Assembly: GCA_014879945.1 (NCBI GenBank)
Contig: JACSRE010000097.1
Coordinates: 1 to 42,991, forward strand
Length of the DNA stretch: 42,991 nucleotides
Source of the DNA: Myxococcus sp.
GTDB taxonomy: Bacteria; Myxococcota; Myxococcia; Myxococcales; Myxococcaceae
Direction: 5' to 3'
Shown: positions 33,601 through 40,909 of the stretch, piece by piece
Layout: every line of letters starts with the position of its first letter
Numbering within the stretch: position 1 is the stretch's first letter
Program-made: the position numbers and the translations under genes
The notes under the pieces: model-generated
What the model was told of the DNA's origin: nothing
What the model saw: the letters and a program-made list of their open reading frames with translations, nothing else
The model's database searches: none

Positions 33601-36600
33601 TTCGCCGGCGCGGCCATCGGCAGCAGGGAGACCGCCGTGCGGCCCTGCTTCGTGAAGCCCACCTCGGTGGTGCGGTCGCCCGAGAAGAGCTCGTCGACGA
33701 GGTGCTGCGCGAAGTCGTTGGGCGCGAGCGCGGCGTCCACGTCCACCGCCTTCACCAGCGCGTCGGTCCACTCCAGCGCCAGCGCCTGGGTGAAGCCGAT
33801 GGCGCCGGCCTGGCCGAGCTGCTCCTTCGTGGTGCCGCCGAGGCCGAAGCCGCCGCCCAGGCCGGTGACGGTGACGAAGAGCTCGGCCTTCTCGGCCGTC
33901 AGCCGCTGCGCCAGCTGCAGCAGCGTGCGCGTCGAGGCCTTGTAGTCGCCCGAGGCCGCGAGCTCGCCGAGGTGAATGACGCCGCCGAACTCGCCGGTCG
34001 CGTTCAGCTCGCCGACGGTGACGGCCACGCCGTGCTCGCCCAGCTTCTTCGCCAGCGCGTCAGCGAAGCCCCGCGTGTCCTTCGTGATGAGCACCGGCTT
34101 GTCGAAGCGCACCACGCTCTCGGTGAGCGTCGCCAGCGGCGCCGGCGTCACCGTGGGCAGCCGCCGCTCGACGGGCAGCGCCGCGCTCGGGTCGTCCACG
34201 GCCTTCGAGACGCCATTCGTCAGCGTGTCGGCGACGTAGTCGATGATGTTCAGCACCGTGGTGGAGCGCCCGAAGAGCTCCCGCGGCAGCCCGCCCAGCA
34301 CCGGGAAGGCCTTGCCGATGGCCTGGTCGAGCTCCACCAGCATCAGGGAGTCGAAGCCCAGCTCGCCCACCAGCGTCTGCTCGTTCTTCAGGCTGGCGAG
34401 GGGGAAGGCCGAGATGCGGGCCACCGCCTCGAGCACCTTCGCCTGCGCCTGCGGGCGCGCGTCCACCACCGCGGGGGCCTCGGCCTTCTTCTCGGCCTGC
34501 TTCGAGGCCACCAGGTTCGAGAAGCTGACCGGCTTGGCGGCCTGCGGCGCGCCGTTGCTCCCGTTGACGTGCGGCGCACCGGCCGGCGTCGACAGCGCGC
34601 CCGGCATCACCACCGGCTGCGACACCACGCTGGCGCCGACGGCGCCCGAGGCCTGCACCGACAGCTGCGTCGTCGGCACCTGGCCGATGGCCTGGTGGAG
34701 CGCCGGCGCCTGGCCGCTGGCGAGCGCCGCGATGGCCTGCGACTGCGCCTTCAGGATCTCGGCCTGGCTCTGGAGCAACTGGGTCTGCTGCTGGAAGAGG
34801 GCGATGAGGTTGTCCATGGGGACTCCACGTGTTGCCGGAAGCGAGGGGGCGGGCGGAAACGGCGCGCCGACCGAGGCGCCCGAAGGAATCGAGGTGGCGG
34901 GCACCAGCGGCTGACGGGCGGCGCGCTGCACGCGCTCCACCGCCCAGTACTTCTGCGTCTCGAGCAGCGACGGCGGCAGCAGCGCCATCGTCGGGCGCTG
35001 GAACAGCGGCGCGGCGTTCACCGGCGCGCCCTTCACCCACAGCGCGGCCAGCGTCTGGAAGAGCGGCCCCACCGAGTCGGCGCCGTCGCTCGCGCCCAGG
35101 GTGAAGAAGCCCTGCGCGCCCTTCGCCACGCCGCGCGCGAAGGCGGTCAGCGCGTTGCCGGCGCCGACCTGCACGAAGAGCGACGCGCCCAGCGTCTGAC
35201 AGGCCTCGAGGCCGTCGACGAAGCGCACCGGCGCGGTGGCGTGCTTCACCCAGATGGCCTTCGCGTCGGCCACCGAGTCGTAGCCGCGGCCCGAGATGCA
35301 CGAGACGACGGGGCGCTGCGCAGGGTGCACGGCGAGCTGGGTGATGAGCTGCTGCATGCCCGCGTCGACGCCGGCCATCAGCGGCGAGTGGAAGGCGTGC
35401 GAGACGTCGAGGCGGGTGCACTTGAGGCCCGCGGCGGCGAGGCGCTGCTGCGCCGCCTCGATGCCCGCGGTGGTGCCCGAGAGCACCACCTGCGTGGGGT
35501 GGTTGTGGTTGGCGAGCCAGACGCGGGGCTGGCCGGCGGGGTTGAGCGCAGCCAGGTGGGGCTCGACGGCCGAGGCCTCGGCCATCACCGCCAGCATCGC
35601 GCCGGGGTCGGCGAGCTCGAGCGCGTTCATCAATTGGCCGCGGCGCGCGACCAACCGCACGGCGTCTTCGGCGCTCAGCATGCCGGCCGAGGCGGCGGCG
35701 GCGAACTCGCCCAGCGAGTGGCCGAGGGCGACGTCAGCCGAGACGCCCAGGGTGCCGAGGAACTCCGAGAGCGCCAGGCCGAGCGCCGCCATCGCGGGCT
35801 GGCACACCTCGGTGCGGGTGAGGTGCGCCTGCGCGGCGGGGAGGTCGGCGCGGTCCTTCGGGTAGAGCGCCTCGACGATGGAGCACCCCGCGGCGTCGCT
35901 GGCGGCCGCGTCGAGCTCGGCGAGGCGCTGCGAGAGGAAGGGGAACCGCTTCACCACGTCTTCCAGCAGGCCGACCTTCTGCGCGCCCTGCCCGGGGAAG
36001 AGGAGCGCCAGCTTGCGCGAGTCGTGCGGCAGCGGCGCCTCGGCGTAGGTGACGCCGGCGGGCATGGGCGCGTGCGCGGTGAGCGCGGCGTGCAGGCCAT
36101 TGAGGGTCGAGACGAGCTGCTCGCGCGAGCTGGCGAGGAAGGCGGCGCGGGCGTCGAAGGCCTGGCGGCTGGCGAGCGCGGCGGCGACCGGCGCGACGTC
36201 GAGCGCGTGCGCGGTGACGTGCTCCGCCAGCTGCTTCGCCGAGGCGGCCAGCAGCGCGGGCGTGGGGGCCGAGAGGAGCACCAGCTGGGGCGCCGGCTGG
36301 GTGACGGCGGCGGCGGGCGCGGCGGCGGGCTCCTCGATGACGACGTGCGCGTTGGTGCCGCCGAAGCCGAAGCTCGAGACGGCCGCGCGCCGGGGCGTGC
36401 CGGCCTTCGTCGTCCACGGGGTGGCCTTCATCGACAGCTTGAAGGGCGAGTTGGGCAGGTCGAGCCTGGGGTTGAGCTCTTCGATGGCCGGCTGCGGAGG
36501 GATGACGCCGTGGTGCATCATCAGGCACGTCTTGATGAAGCCCGCGACGCCGGCCGCCGACATGGTGTGGCCGACGTTGGCCTTGATGCTGCCCAGCCAG

Positions 36601-37733
36601 CAGTACTGCTCGTCGACGGGCTTGCCGAGGCGCTCGGTGAAGAACTGCCGCAGCGCGCCCACCTCGACGACGTCGCCCACCGTGGTGGCCGTGCCGTGCG
36701 TCTCGACGTAGGTGATGGAGTCGACGCCGAAGTCGAGCTGCGCGTGCGCCCGGCGCATCGCGTCTTTCTGGCCCTCGGGCCGCGGCGTCATCGGGCCTTC
36801 ACCGCGCCCGTCGTTGTTGCAGCCGGTGCCCTTGATGACGGCGTACACGCGGTCGCCGTCGCGCAGCGCCTCGTCGAGCCGCTTCAAGATGACGACGCCC
36901 ACGCCCTCGCCCATCACGAAGCCGTCGGCCTTCGCGTCGAAGGGCCGGCAGGCGCCCGAGGGCGAGATGGCGCCGATGCGCGAGAAGCCCACCAGGTTGT
37001 CGGGGCCCAGGTTCAGGTACACGCCGCCGGCCACCGCCAGGTTGCAGACGCCGGCGCGCAGGTTGACGACGGCCTCGTGAATGGCGACCAGCGCCGAGGA
37101 GCACGCGGCGTCGATCTGCATCGCCGGCCCGCTCAGGTCGAACGTCTGCGAGACCGAGCAGGCGATCATGTTGAGCAGCCCGCCGGCGATGGAGAAGGCG
37201 CGGGCGGGCACCACGTCGGCGACCGAGGCGCGCACGGCCTCTTGCTCGGCGGGCGTGAGGGCGTCGCCGAACTCACCGCTCACCATCTGCATGGCGCGGT
37301 GCCGGGCCGTCATCAGGTCGCGGTACTCGCTCACCGAGGCGCCGAGGAAGACGCCGGTGTGCAGCTTGTCGAAGGGCCGGGTGTCGTAGCCCGCGTCCTG
37401 CAGGGCCTGGCGGGTGGCCTCGATGGCGACGCGCTGCTGCGGGTCCATCACCTGCACGCGCCGGGGCGCCAGGCCGTAGTGCAGGGCCGCGAACTCGTCG
37501 ACGCCGTCGATGAAGGCGCCCTTGAGCACGTACGACTTGTCGGGGGCGCGCGGGTCTTTGGTGTCGACGAAGTGCGAGTGCTTCCACCGCGAGTCGTCGA
37601 TGTCTTCGAACGTCACCTCGCCGCTCGACACCACCTTCCACAGCTCGGGCAGGTCCTTCGCGTGCGGGAAGCGGCAGGCCATGCCGATGACGGCGACGTC
37701 TGCGTTCCGCGCGGGTGACGAAGGCTGGCTCAC
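30690..37733 (-). CDS. Megasynthase KS-AT-ACP-KR-DH with C-terminal alpha-oxoamine synthase
   Basis: 2347 residues from a GTG at 37733 with GGAGG seven bases upstream; the frame extends 11 codons further up. KS (about 10-470) has DAACSSA (Cys211), ETHGTAT (His346) and NVGHTM (His389). AT (about 575-880) has GHSLGEF (Ser673) and HAFH, the malonyl-CoA type. A Gln-rich coiled linker precedes an ACP with GFDSLM (Ser1129). KR (about 1205-1600) has TGGARGLG, Ser1521 and Tyr1534, and LAD in place of the B-type LDD. DH (about 1625-1880) has HTMAGQRVVP (His1634) and DASFQ (Asp1803). The last 400 residues are a PLP enzyme of the serine palmitoyltransferase/AONS family with SYNYVGN, DEAHSAG and TLSKSF (Lys2187). 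There is no enoylreductase or thioesterase. It probably extends an acyl-ACP with malonate, reduces and dehydrates it, then releases it by decarboxylative condensation with an amino acid. Confidence 0.88.
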   Translation of the reverse strand: MSQPSSPARNADVAVIGMACRFPHAKDLPELWKVVSSGEVTFEDIDDSRWKHSHFVDTKDPRAPDKSYVLKGAFIDGVDEFAALHYGLAPRRVQVMDPQQRVAIEATRQALQDAGYDTRPFDKLHTGVFLGASVSEYRDLMTARHRAMQMVSGEFGDALTPAEQEAVRASVADVVPARAFSIAGGLLNMIACSVSQTFDLSGPAMQIDAACSSALVAIHEAVVNLRAGVCNLAVAGGVYLNLGPDNLVGFSRIGAISPSGACRPFDAKADGFVMGEGVGVVILKRLDEALRDGDRVYAVIKGTGCNNDGRGEGPMTPRPEGQKDAMRRAHAQLDFGVDSITYVETHGTATTVGDVVEVGALRQFFTERLGKPVDEQYCWLGSIKANVGHTMSAAGVAGFIKTCLMMHHGVIPPQPAIEELNPRLDLPNSPFKLSMKATPWTTKAGTPRRAAVSSFGFGGTNAHVVIEEPAAAPAAAVTQPAPQLVLLSAPTPALLAASAKQLAEHVTAHALDVAPVAAALASRQAFDARAAFLASSREQLVSTLNGLHAALTAHAPMPAGVTYAEAPLPHDSRKLALLFPGQGAQKVGLLEDVVKRFPFLSQRLAELDAAASDAAGCSIVEALYPKDRADLPAAQAHLTRTEVCQPAMAALGLALSEFLGTLGVSADVALGHSLGEFAAAASAGMLSAEDAVRLVARRGQLMNALELADPGAMLAVMAEASAVEPHLAALNPAGQPRVWLANHNHPTQVVLSGTTAGIEAAQQRLAAAGLKCTRLDVSHAFHSPLMAGVDAGMQQLITQLAVHPAQRPVVSCISGRGYDSVADAKAIWVKHATAPVRFVDGLEACQTLGASLFVQVGAGNALTAFARGVAKGAQGFFTLGASDGADSVGPLFQTLAALWVKGAPVNAAPLFQRPTMALLPPSLLETQKYWAVERVQRAARQPLVPATSIPSGASVGAPFPPAPSLPATRGVPMDNLIALFQQQTQLLQSQAEILKAQSQAIAALASGQAPALHQAIGQVPTTQLSVQASGAVGASVVSQPVVMPGALSTPAGAPHVNGSNGAPQAAKPVSFSNLVASKQAEKKAEAPAVVDARPQAQAKVLEAVARISAFPLASLKNEQTLVGELGFDSLMLVELDQAIGKAFPVLGGLPRELFGRSTTVLNIIDYVADTLTNGVSKAVDDPSAALPVERRLPTVTPAPLATLTESVVRFDKPVLITKDTRGFADALAKKLGEHGVAVTVGELNATGEFGGVIHLGELAASGDYKASTRTLLQLAQRLTAEKAELFVTVTGLGGGFGLGGTTKEQLGQAGAIGFTQALALEWTDALVKAVDVDAALAPNDFAQHLVDELFSGDRTTEVGFTKQGRTAVSLLPMAAPAKAANLNASSVIVVTGGARGLGLKLAKALAKQTGATIALTGRSAPSEEVAKACAQVKGAGAKACTYHPMDVRDAGSVKATIDAVRAAHGRIDGVVHAAGVLADALVEKKTLAGVDSVLETKVGGALALLEATKGDALVLFAGVGSWAGRFGNAAQTDYSAANRMLARVARPGVRCVTIDSPPWEDSDMARKIPGFKKAELKASGVTFLGDDEGVAAFMVELLGGSGEVLIGRNLPERTSMHATSFPVSRLNHVYLNDHTMAGQRVVPLAAALDHVTAAALDVASASSTGVGFTPFTVTDFSLERAILVPDTTWLDVAVTEQVRAGAAGPLHVTLSQNNARSYAGTVTLGAHGDAPAVKALASAGPLPMTLEDFYKGFTFHGPRLQGITRIDALADDGVVGWVKGSTPADWVKEPLRNTWAVDPLVIDASFQLAGYWAWTKLQRAGFPIGVGRFVQLAPFGAGPIKCTVTFEAASDDLFAGTLVWQDAAGKVLAFMTGAKAEFKKRDPQFHVPRASAPRGVPSVAAAPTPAPVYQAEPPAPLALAEAEVTAEEVNAPALALDESSWNPAKFPEYEALQERLQMAEAFGLRNPYFSVHEAICGDTTVVNGKEMINFSSYNYVGNSGDPVVSKAAQDAIAKYGTSVSASRVASGEKPLTLELEKALAGFFGTEDCIVLVSGHATNVTVLGHVVGAGDLILHDALAHDSIIQGAKLSGAKRRPFPHNDFAALDRMLTSLRPHYRRVVICIEGTYSMDGDIPDLPAFIEVKKKHKALLLVDEAHSAGVIGKTGKGIGEYFDVNRADVDMWMGTLSKSFASCGGYIAGSHALVEYLKYTTPGFVYSVGLSPPNCAAALASTQQMLKHPERVQQLQKNAKHFLELLKARGINTGMSKDSAVVPAIIGNSVLCLQLSDALKTRGINVQPILYPAVEEDMARLRFFISSLHKPEQLVKTADVMKEELERLTREMNGEAVA

Positions 37734-37740
37734 GAGAAGA

Positions 37741-37745
37741 CCTCC
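37741..37745 (-). promoter_or_regulatory. Ribosome binding site fixing the megasynthase start
   Basis: GGAGG on the minus strand, seven bases before the GTG at 37733. It decides for this GTG over the GTG at 37766, which has no such site and would overlap the Shine-Dalgarno with coding sequence. Confidence 0.75.
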
Positions 37746-37778
37746 AGAAGGTGGGTGCGACGGCACGGCGACTTCAGG

Positions 37779-38039
37779 TCACCAGGTGACTTCGGAGCCC
37801 GACGGCATCAGGCGCTTCACCAGCCCGCCGAGGTCGGCGACGGTCTGCACCTTCGCGAGGTCTTCGTCCGGCATGCGGATGTTGAGCTTCTCTTCGAAGT
37901 GCGCGACCAGCTCCATCACGGCGACGGAGTCGAGGCCGAGCTTCGAGATGACGGTCGCGCCGGTGAGGTTGTCGAGCTTCTTGCCGCTGACTTCGAGGGC
38001 GGCCTGCTGGAACAGCGTGGGGATGTGGACGGTTGCCAT
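37779..38039 (-). CDS. Free-standing acyl carrier protein
   Basis: 86 residues. The phosphopantetheine site is LGLDSVAVMELVAHFEE (Ser38), followed by a second helix and LNIRMPDEDLAKVQTVADLG, the full ACP fold. It lies between the FAAL gene (64 bases upstream) and the megasynthase (45 bases downstream). In FAAL systems the acyl adenylate is passed to such a carrier, so this ACP is the likely starter-unit carrier handing the chain to the KS, while the internal ACP of the megasynthase carries the extended chain. No phosphopantetheinyl transferase is encoded nearby, so activation must come from elsewhere in the genome. Confidence 0.9.
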   Translation of the reverse strand: MATVHIPTLFQQAALEVSGKKLDNLTGATVISKLGLDSVAVMELVAHFEEKLNIRMPDEDLAKVQTVADLGGLVKRLMPSGSEVTW

Positions 38040-38103
38040 GGTGTTGGGGGTGCTGCGGTGGAGCGTTGGTTGGACTGCGGGTTGCCGATGCGTGGCGGGT
38101 TGA

Positions 38104-39999
38104 TCAGAAGAGACGGGTGAGGCGGTTGCTGAAGTAGTCGCTGGCGAGCCTGAGCTTGCCGACGGCGTCGGTGACGGTGCGCACCTCGAGGGCGTGCTCC
38201 ACCACGCGGCGGGCGCGGTGCCGCGAGCGGCCCAGCAGCGACATCGCGACGTGGCGGGCCAGCACGACCTTCTCGGCGTTGGAGCCGATGGTGCGGTTGC
38301 CCTCTTTGCCGACGGTGCCGTCGAGGTACTGCTGGCGCGTCTTGGAGCGCTGCAGCTTGCCGCTCGAGGTCTTGGGCAGCGAGCCGACCGGGCACACCAC
38401 CACGTCGGCGGGGGTCAGCTGCATCTGCTCGACGATGCGCTGCTTGACGGCCTCTTTGAGGGCCTCGAGCTCGGTCTGGCTGCTGGTGCGCGCCTCGAGC
38501 ACGATGATCAGCTCTTCGCTGGCCGCGCCCGGCTTCGAGAACGCCACCGACGAGCCCTTGCGCACGCCGGCCATCTCGTCGACCAGCCACTCGAGCCGCT
38601 GCGGGTCGTAGTTGCGGCCGTTGATGATGATGAGGTCCTTCTTGCGGCCGACGATGTAGAGGTTGCCGTTGGCGAGGTAGCCGAGGTCGCCGGTCTTGAG
38701 CCACCCGCCGCCGAAGGTGCGCTCGGTGGCGTCGGGGTCGCGGAAGTAGCCCTTGGCGATGGAGGGCCCGCGTACCTGAATCTCGCCGATGCGGCGGTCG
38801 GCCAGGCGCTTGCCCTCGTCGTCGAAGATGCCGACCTCGTGGCCGGGGAAGGTCTTGCCGCAGTTGACCACCTCTTGCGCCTTGCCCTCGGCGAGCCGGG
38901 TGAGGTGCACGGGCTCGGCGGTGCGGTGCTTCTGGTAGGCGTCGGTCTCGATGACGTCGGTCGAGAGCGTCTCGTCCATGCCGATGAAGCTGATGGCCAG
39001 CGTCGCCTCGGCCATGCCGTAGCAGGGCAGCAGCGCGTTGGGGTTGAGCTTCGCCTTCGAGAGCGTCTCGACGAAGGTGCGCATGGTGCCCGAGTTGATG
39101 GGCTCGGCGCCGCAGCCGAAGGCCTTCACGCACGAGAGGTCCCAGCGGGCGAGCTGCTCGGGCTTGGTGCGCTTGGTGGCCAGGGCGTAGGCGAAGTTCG
39201 GCGCGAAGGTGATGGTGCCGCGCACGCGGTGAATGGTCTCGAACCACAGCGTGGCGCTGCGCACGAACGACATGGTGGGGATGAAGGTGACCTGCACCTT
39301 GTGGAACAGGGGGGCGATGACGAAGCCGATGAGCCCCATGTCGTGGTAGAGCGGCAGCCACGAGACGCCGTGGTCGGTCTCGGAGTCCGACTTCAGCCCG
39401 TCCACCATGATGGCCCAGGCGTTCGCGCGCAGGTTGCCGTGGGTGACGGCCACGCCCTTGGGCGTCGAGGTCGAGCCCGAGGTGAACTGGAGGAACGCGA
39501 GGTCGTCGTCCGACACCTGCGCCGGGTCTTGCGAGACGCCCTCGGGCGCGGGCGCCTTGAGCTCCTCGGCGGTGATGACGCCCTTGAGCGACTTGACGTG
39601 CGTGAGGCCGGCCCAGAGCACCTGCTGCATCTTGCTGAGCGTGACGAGGTAGGTCGGCTCGGCCTTGGTCAGCACCGCCACCATGGTGTCGCGGTAGCTG
39701 TCGAGCTTGCCCATGGAGAGCGGCGGGTACAGCGGCACCGGCACCAGGCCGGCCCACACCGCGCCGAGGAAGGTGGGCACGAAGTCTTCGCCGTCGGGCA
39801 GCACCATGGCTACCCGGTCGCCCTTCTTCAGGCCGTACTTGCGGAAGTGCGCCGCGCGCTTCATCGCCTCGGCGCGCAGGCCGTCCCACGAGAGGAAGAG
39901 CTCCTTCTGGTCGCGGTCGAGGAAGGTGTAGCCCTTGTCGGTCAGGCCCTTGGACTCATCGAGCGCGGCGATCAGGTTGGGTGCGTTCCACTTCGACAT
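38104..39999 (-). CDS. Fatty acyl-AMP ligase (FAAL)
   Basis: 631 residues, ATG at 39999 with GGGAG seven bases upstream. The adenylation core shows QFTSGSTSTPKGVAVTH (about 165-182) and SWLPLYHDMGLIGFV, the FAAL/acyl-AMP type. The region after PTMSFVRSATLWFETIHRVR carries the family insertion that distinguishes FAALs from CoA ligases. Later motifs are CYGMAEATLA, WLKTGDLGYL, GRKKDLIIINGRNYDP and the C-terminal PKTSSGKLQRSKTR with the catalytic Lys region. About 70 residues follow the usual end, an Arg-rich helical tail of unknown role. The enzyme should activate a free fatty acid as acyl-AMP and load it on the ACP encoded directly downstream. First gene of the lipid operon. Confidence 0.92.
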   Translation of the reverse strand: MSKWNAPNLIAALDESKGLTDKGYTFLDRDQKELFLSWDGLRAEAMKRAAHFRKYGLKKGDRVAMVLPDGEDFVPTFLGAVWAGLVPVPLYPPLSMGKLDSYRDTMVAVLTKAEPTYLVTLSKMQQVLWAGLTHVKSLKGVITAEELKAPAPEGVSQDPAQVSDDDLAFLQFTSGSTSTPKGVAVTHGNLRANAWAIMVDGLKSDSETDHGVSWLPLYHDMGLIGFVIAPLFHKVQVTFIPTMSFVRSATLWFETIHRVRGTITFAPNFAYALATKRTKPEQLARWDLSCVKAFGCGAEPINSGTMRTFVETLSKAKLNPNALLPCYGMAEATLAISFIGMDETLSTDVIETDAYQKHRTAEPVHLTRLAEGKAQEVVNCGKTFPGHEVGIFDDEGKRLADRRIGEIQVRGPSIAKGYFRDPDATERTFGGGWLKTGDLGYLANGNLYIVGRKKDLIIINGRNYDPQRLEWLVDEMAGVRKGSSVAFSKPGAASEELIIVLEARTSSQTELEALKEAVKQRIVEQMQLTPADVVVCPVGSLPKTSSGKLQRSKTRQQYLDGTVGKEGNRTIGSNAEKVVLARHVAMSLLGRSRHRARRVVEHALEVRTVTDAVGKLRLASDYFSNRLTRLF

Positions 40000-40032
40000 G
40001 GGCGTTCTCCCGCGAGTGCGTGTGACGACGCG

Positions 40033-40061
40033 TCTCTAGGGAGGACCCTCTGGAGGGTCAA
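40033..40061 (-). promoter_or_regulatory. Candidate sigma70-type promoter of the lipid operon
   Basis: On the minus strand TTGACC (40061-40056) is followed after exactly 17 bases by TAGAGA (40038-40033). Transcription would begin near 40025, giving a leader of about 26 bases before the FAAL ATG, which fits the ribosome site at 40007-40011. The -35 is good and the -10 poor (three of six), so activity is uncertain. Confidence 0.4.
40044..40059. promoter_or_regulatory. Perfect palindrome in the promoter spacer (possible operator)
   Basis: GACCCTC-TG-GAGGGTC, two perfect 7-base arms around a 2-base centre, lies between the candidate -35 and -10 elements of the FAAL operon. A related half-site ACCCTCT recurs about 20 bases further upstream (40070-40076). 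The position is classic for a repressor operator. No adjacent regulator gene was found that would bind it. Confidence 0.45.
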
Positions 40062-40226
40062 GATGTGGAACCCTCTCGGGACCCAAGGTGCAGGCCTTGC
40101 GTTGATGAATGACAAGGCCAATGACGCAGCAATGACGCAGCGATATCAACGAGATAACATGGCCACTGACCCCGACTGCGAACGGCGCTGCGCAGCCAGC
40201 ACGCTCTGTGATGGGCCAGTTCTTGC

Positions 40227-40685
40227 TCAGTTGTCGAAGGGCGCCGAGGAGGCGTTCGGAGCGCCACAAGCCTCTGGAACCGAGGCCAGGGCCTGCAGCG
40301 CCGACGCCCGACGGGCCTGATATCGACGCTCGTCGGTCTCGACCTCGAAGCAGACGCCCAGCGGCGCCAGCGCGACCTTCGCGGCGCGCGCCGAGAGCGT
40401 CACCAGCAGCCCCTTCGAGAGCACCACCACCTGGTCGAGCCGGCGCCGGTGCTCGAGCACGGCCTCGAGCCAGGCCTCGCGCACCGCGCCCTGAAACGAC
40501 TCGAGCCCGCGCACGTCGAGGAACACCGAGCAGCGGGCGAAGCGTGACGCGGCCTCGCGCGCCACCTGAGGAAAGCCGGCGCCCACCTGAAGCGACAGCG
40601 CTCCGGTGACGCGCACCTCGAGCACGCCCGGGCCGTGCTCCACCACCGTGAGGGCGCCCAGGTCGTCGAAGAACGTGCGGTGCAT
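40227..40685 (-). CDS. STAS/SpoIIAA-like small protein
   Basis: 152 residues from the ATG at 40685; the open frame extends much further up, but that part has no protein character. Alternating strands and helices (LEVRVTGALSLQVGAGF, CSVFLDVRGLESFQG, LEAVLEHRRRLDQVVVLSKG, LLVTLSARAAKVAL) resemble a STAS-like fold of the lipid/SpoIIAA type in which a helix follows a D-x-R-G-L-E-S-F turn. No kinase-type phosphorylation Ser is certain. It is on the same strand as the lipid operon and ends 227 bases upstream of the FAAL start. The link to the operon is positional only. The assignment is a fold guess. Confidence 0.5.
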   Translation of the reverse strand: MHRTFFDDLGALTVVEHGPGVLEVRVTGALSLQVGAGFPQVAREAASRFARCSVFLDVRGLESFQGAVREAWLEAVLEHRRRLDQVVVLSKGLLVTLSARAAKVALAPLGVCFEVETDERRYQARRASALQALASVPEACGAPNASSAPFDN

Positions 40686-40909
40686 GACGGAGGGCGGTGC
40701 AAGCCACTCGCCCGTGCGGCAGGTGCTTGATCTCCGCCCCTCCCCCACCCCGCGCGCGTCACCCTTCTGACGGACGATGCCCCGCTGCCGGGAGCGCCGG
40801 TGAACGGAGAACGCAGCCGCGACAGCAACCCGTCGGCACGGCGACCGAACGAGGCGCGCTGCTGCGACCGTCACCCGGGGGCTGCCGCGCGAAGCCGAAC
40901 TGAGGGCAC

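Noticed and set aside
29376-37718. A 2780-codon open frame on the plus strand opposite the megasynthase
   Set aside because: It is the antisense shadow of the megasynthase and neighbours. It is rich in Arg, Gly, His, Val and Leu without domains, as expected in very GC-rich DNA.
38194-40320. A 708-codon plus-strand frame opposite the FAAL gene
   Set aside because: Antisense shadow of the FAAL coding sequence with no recognisable domain.
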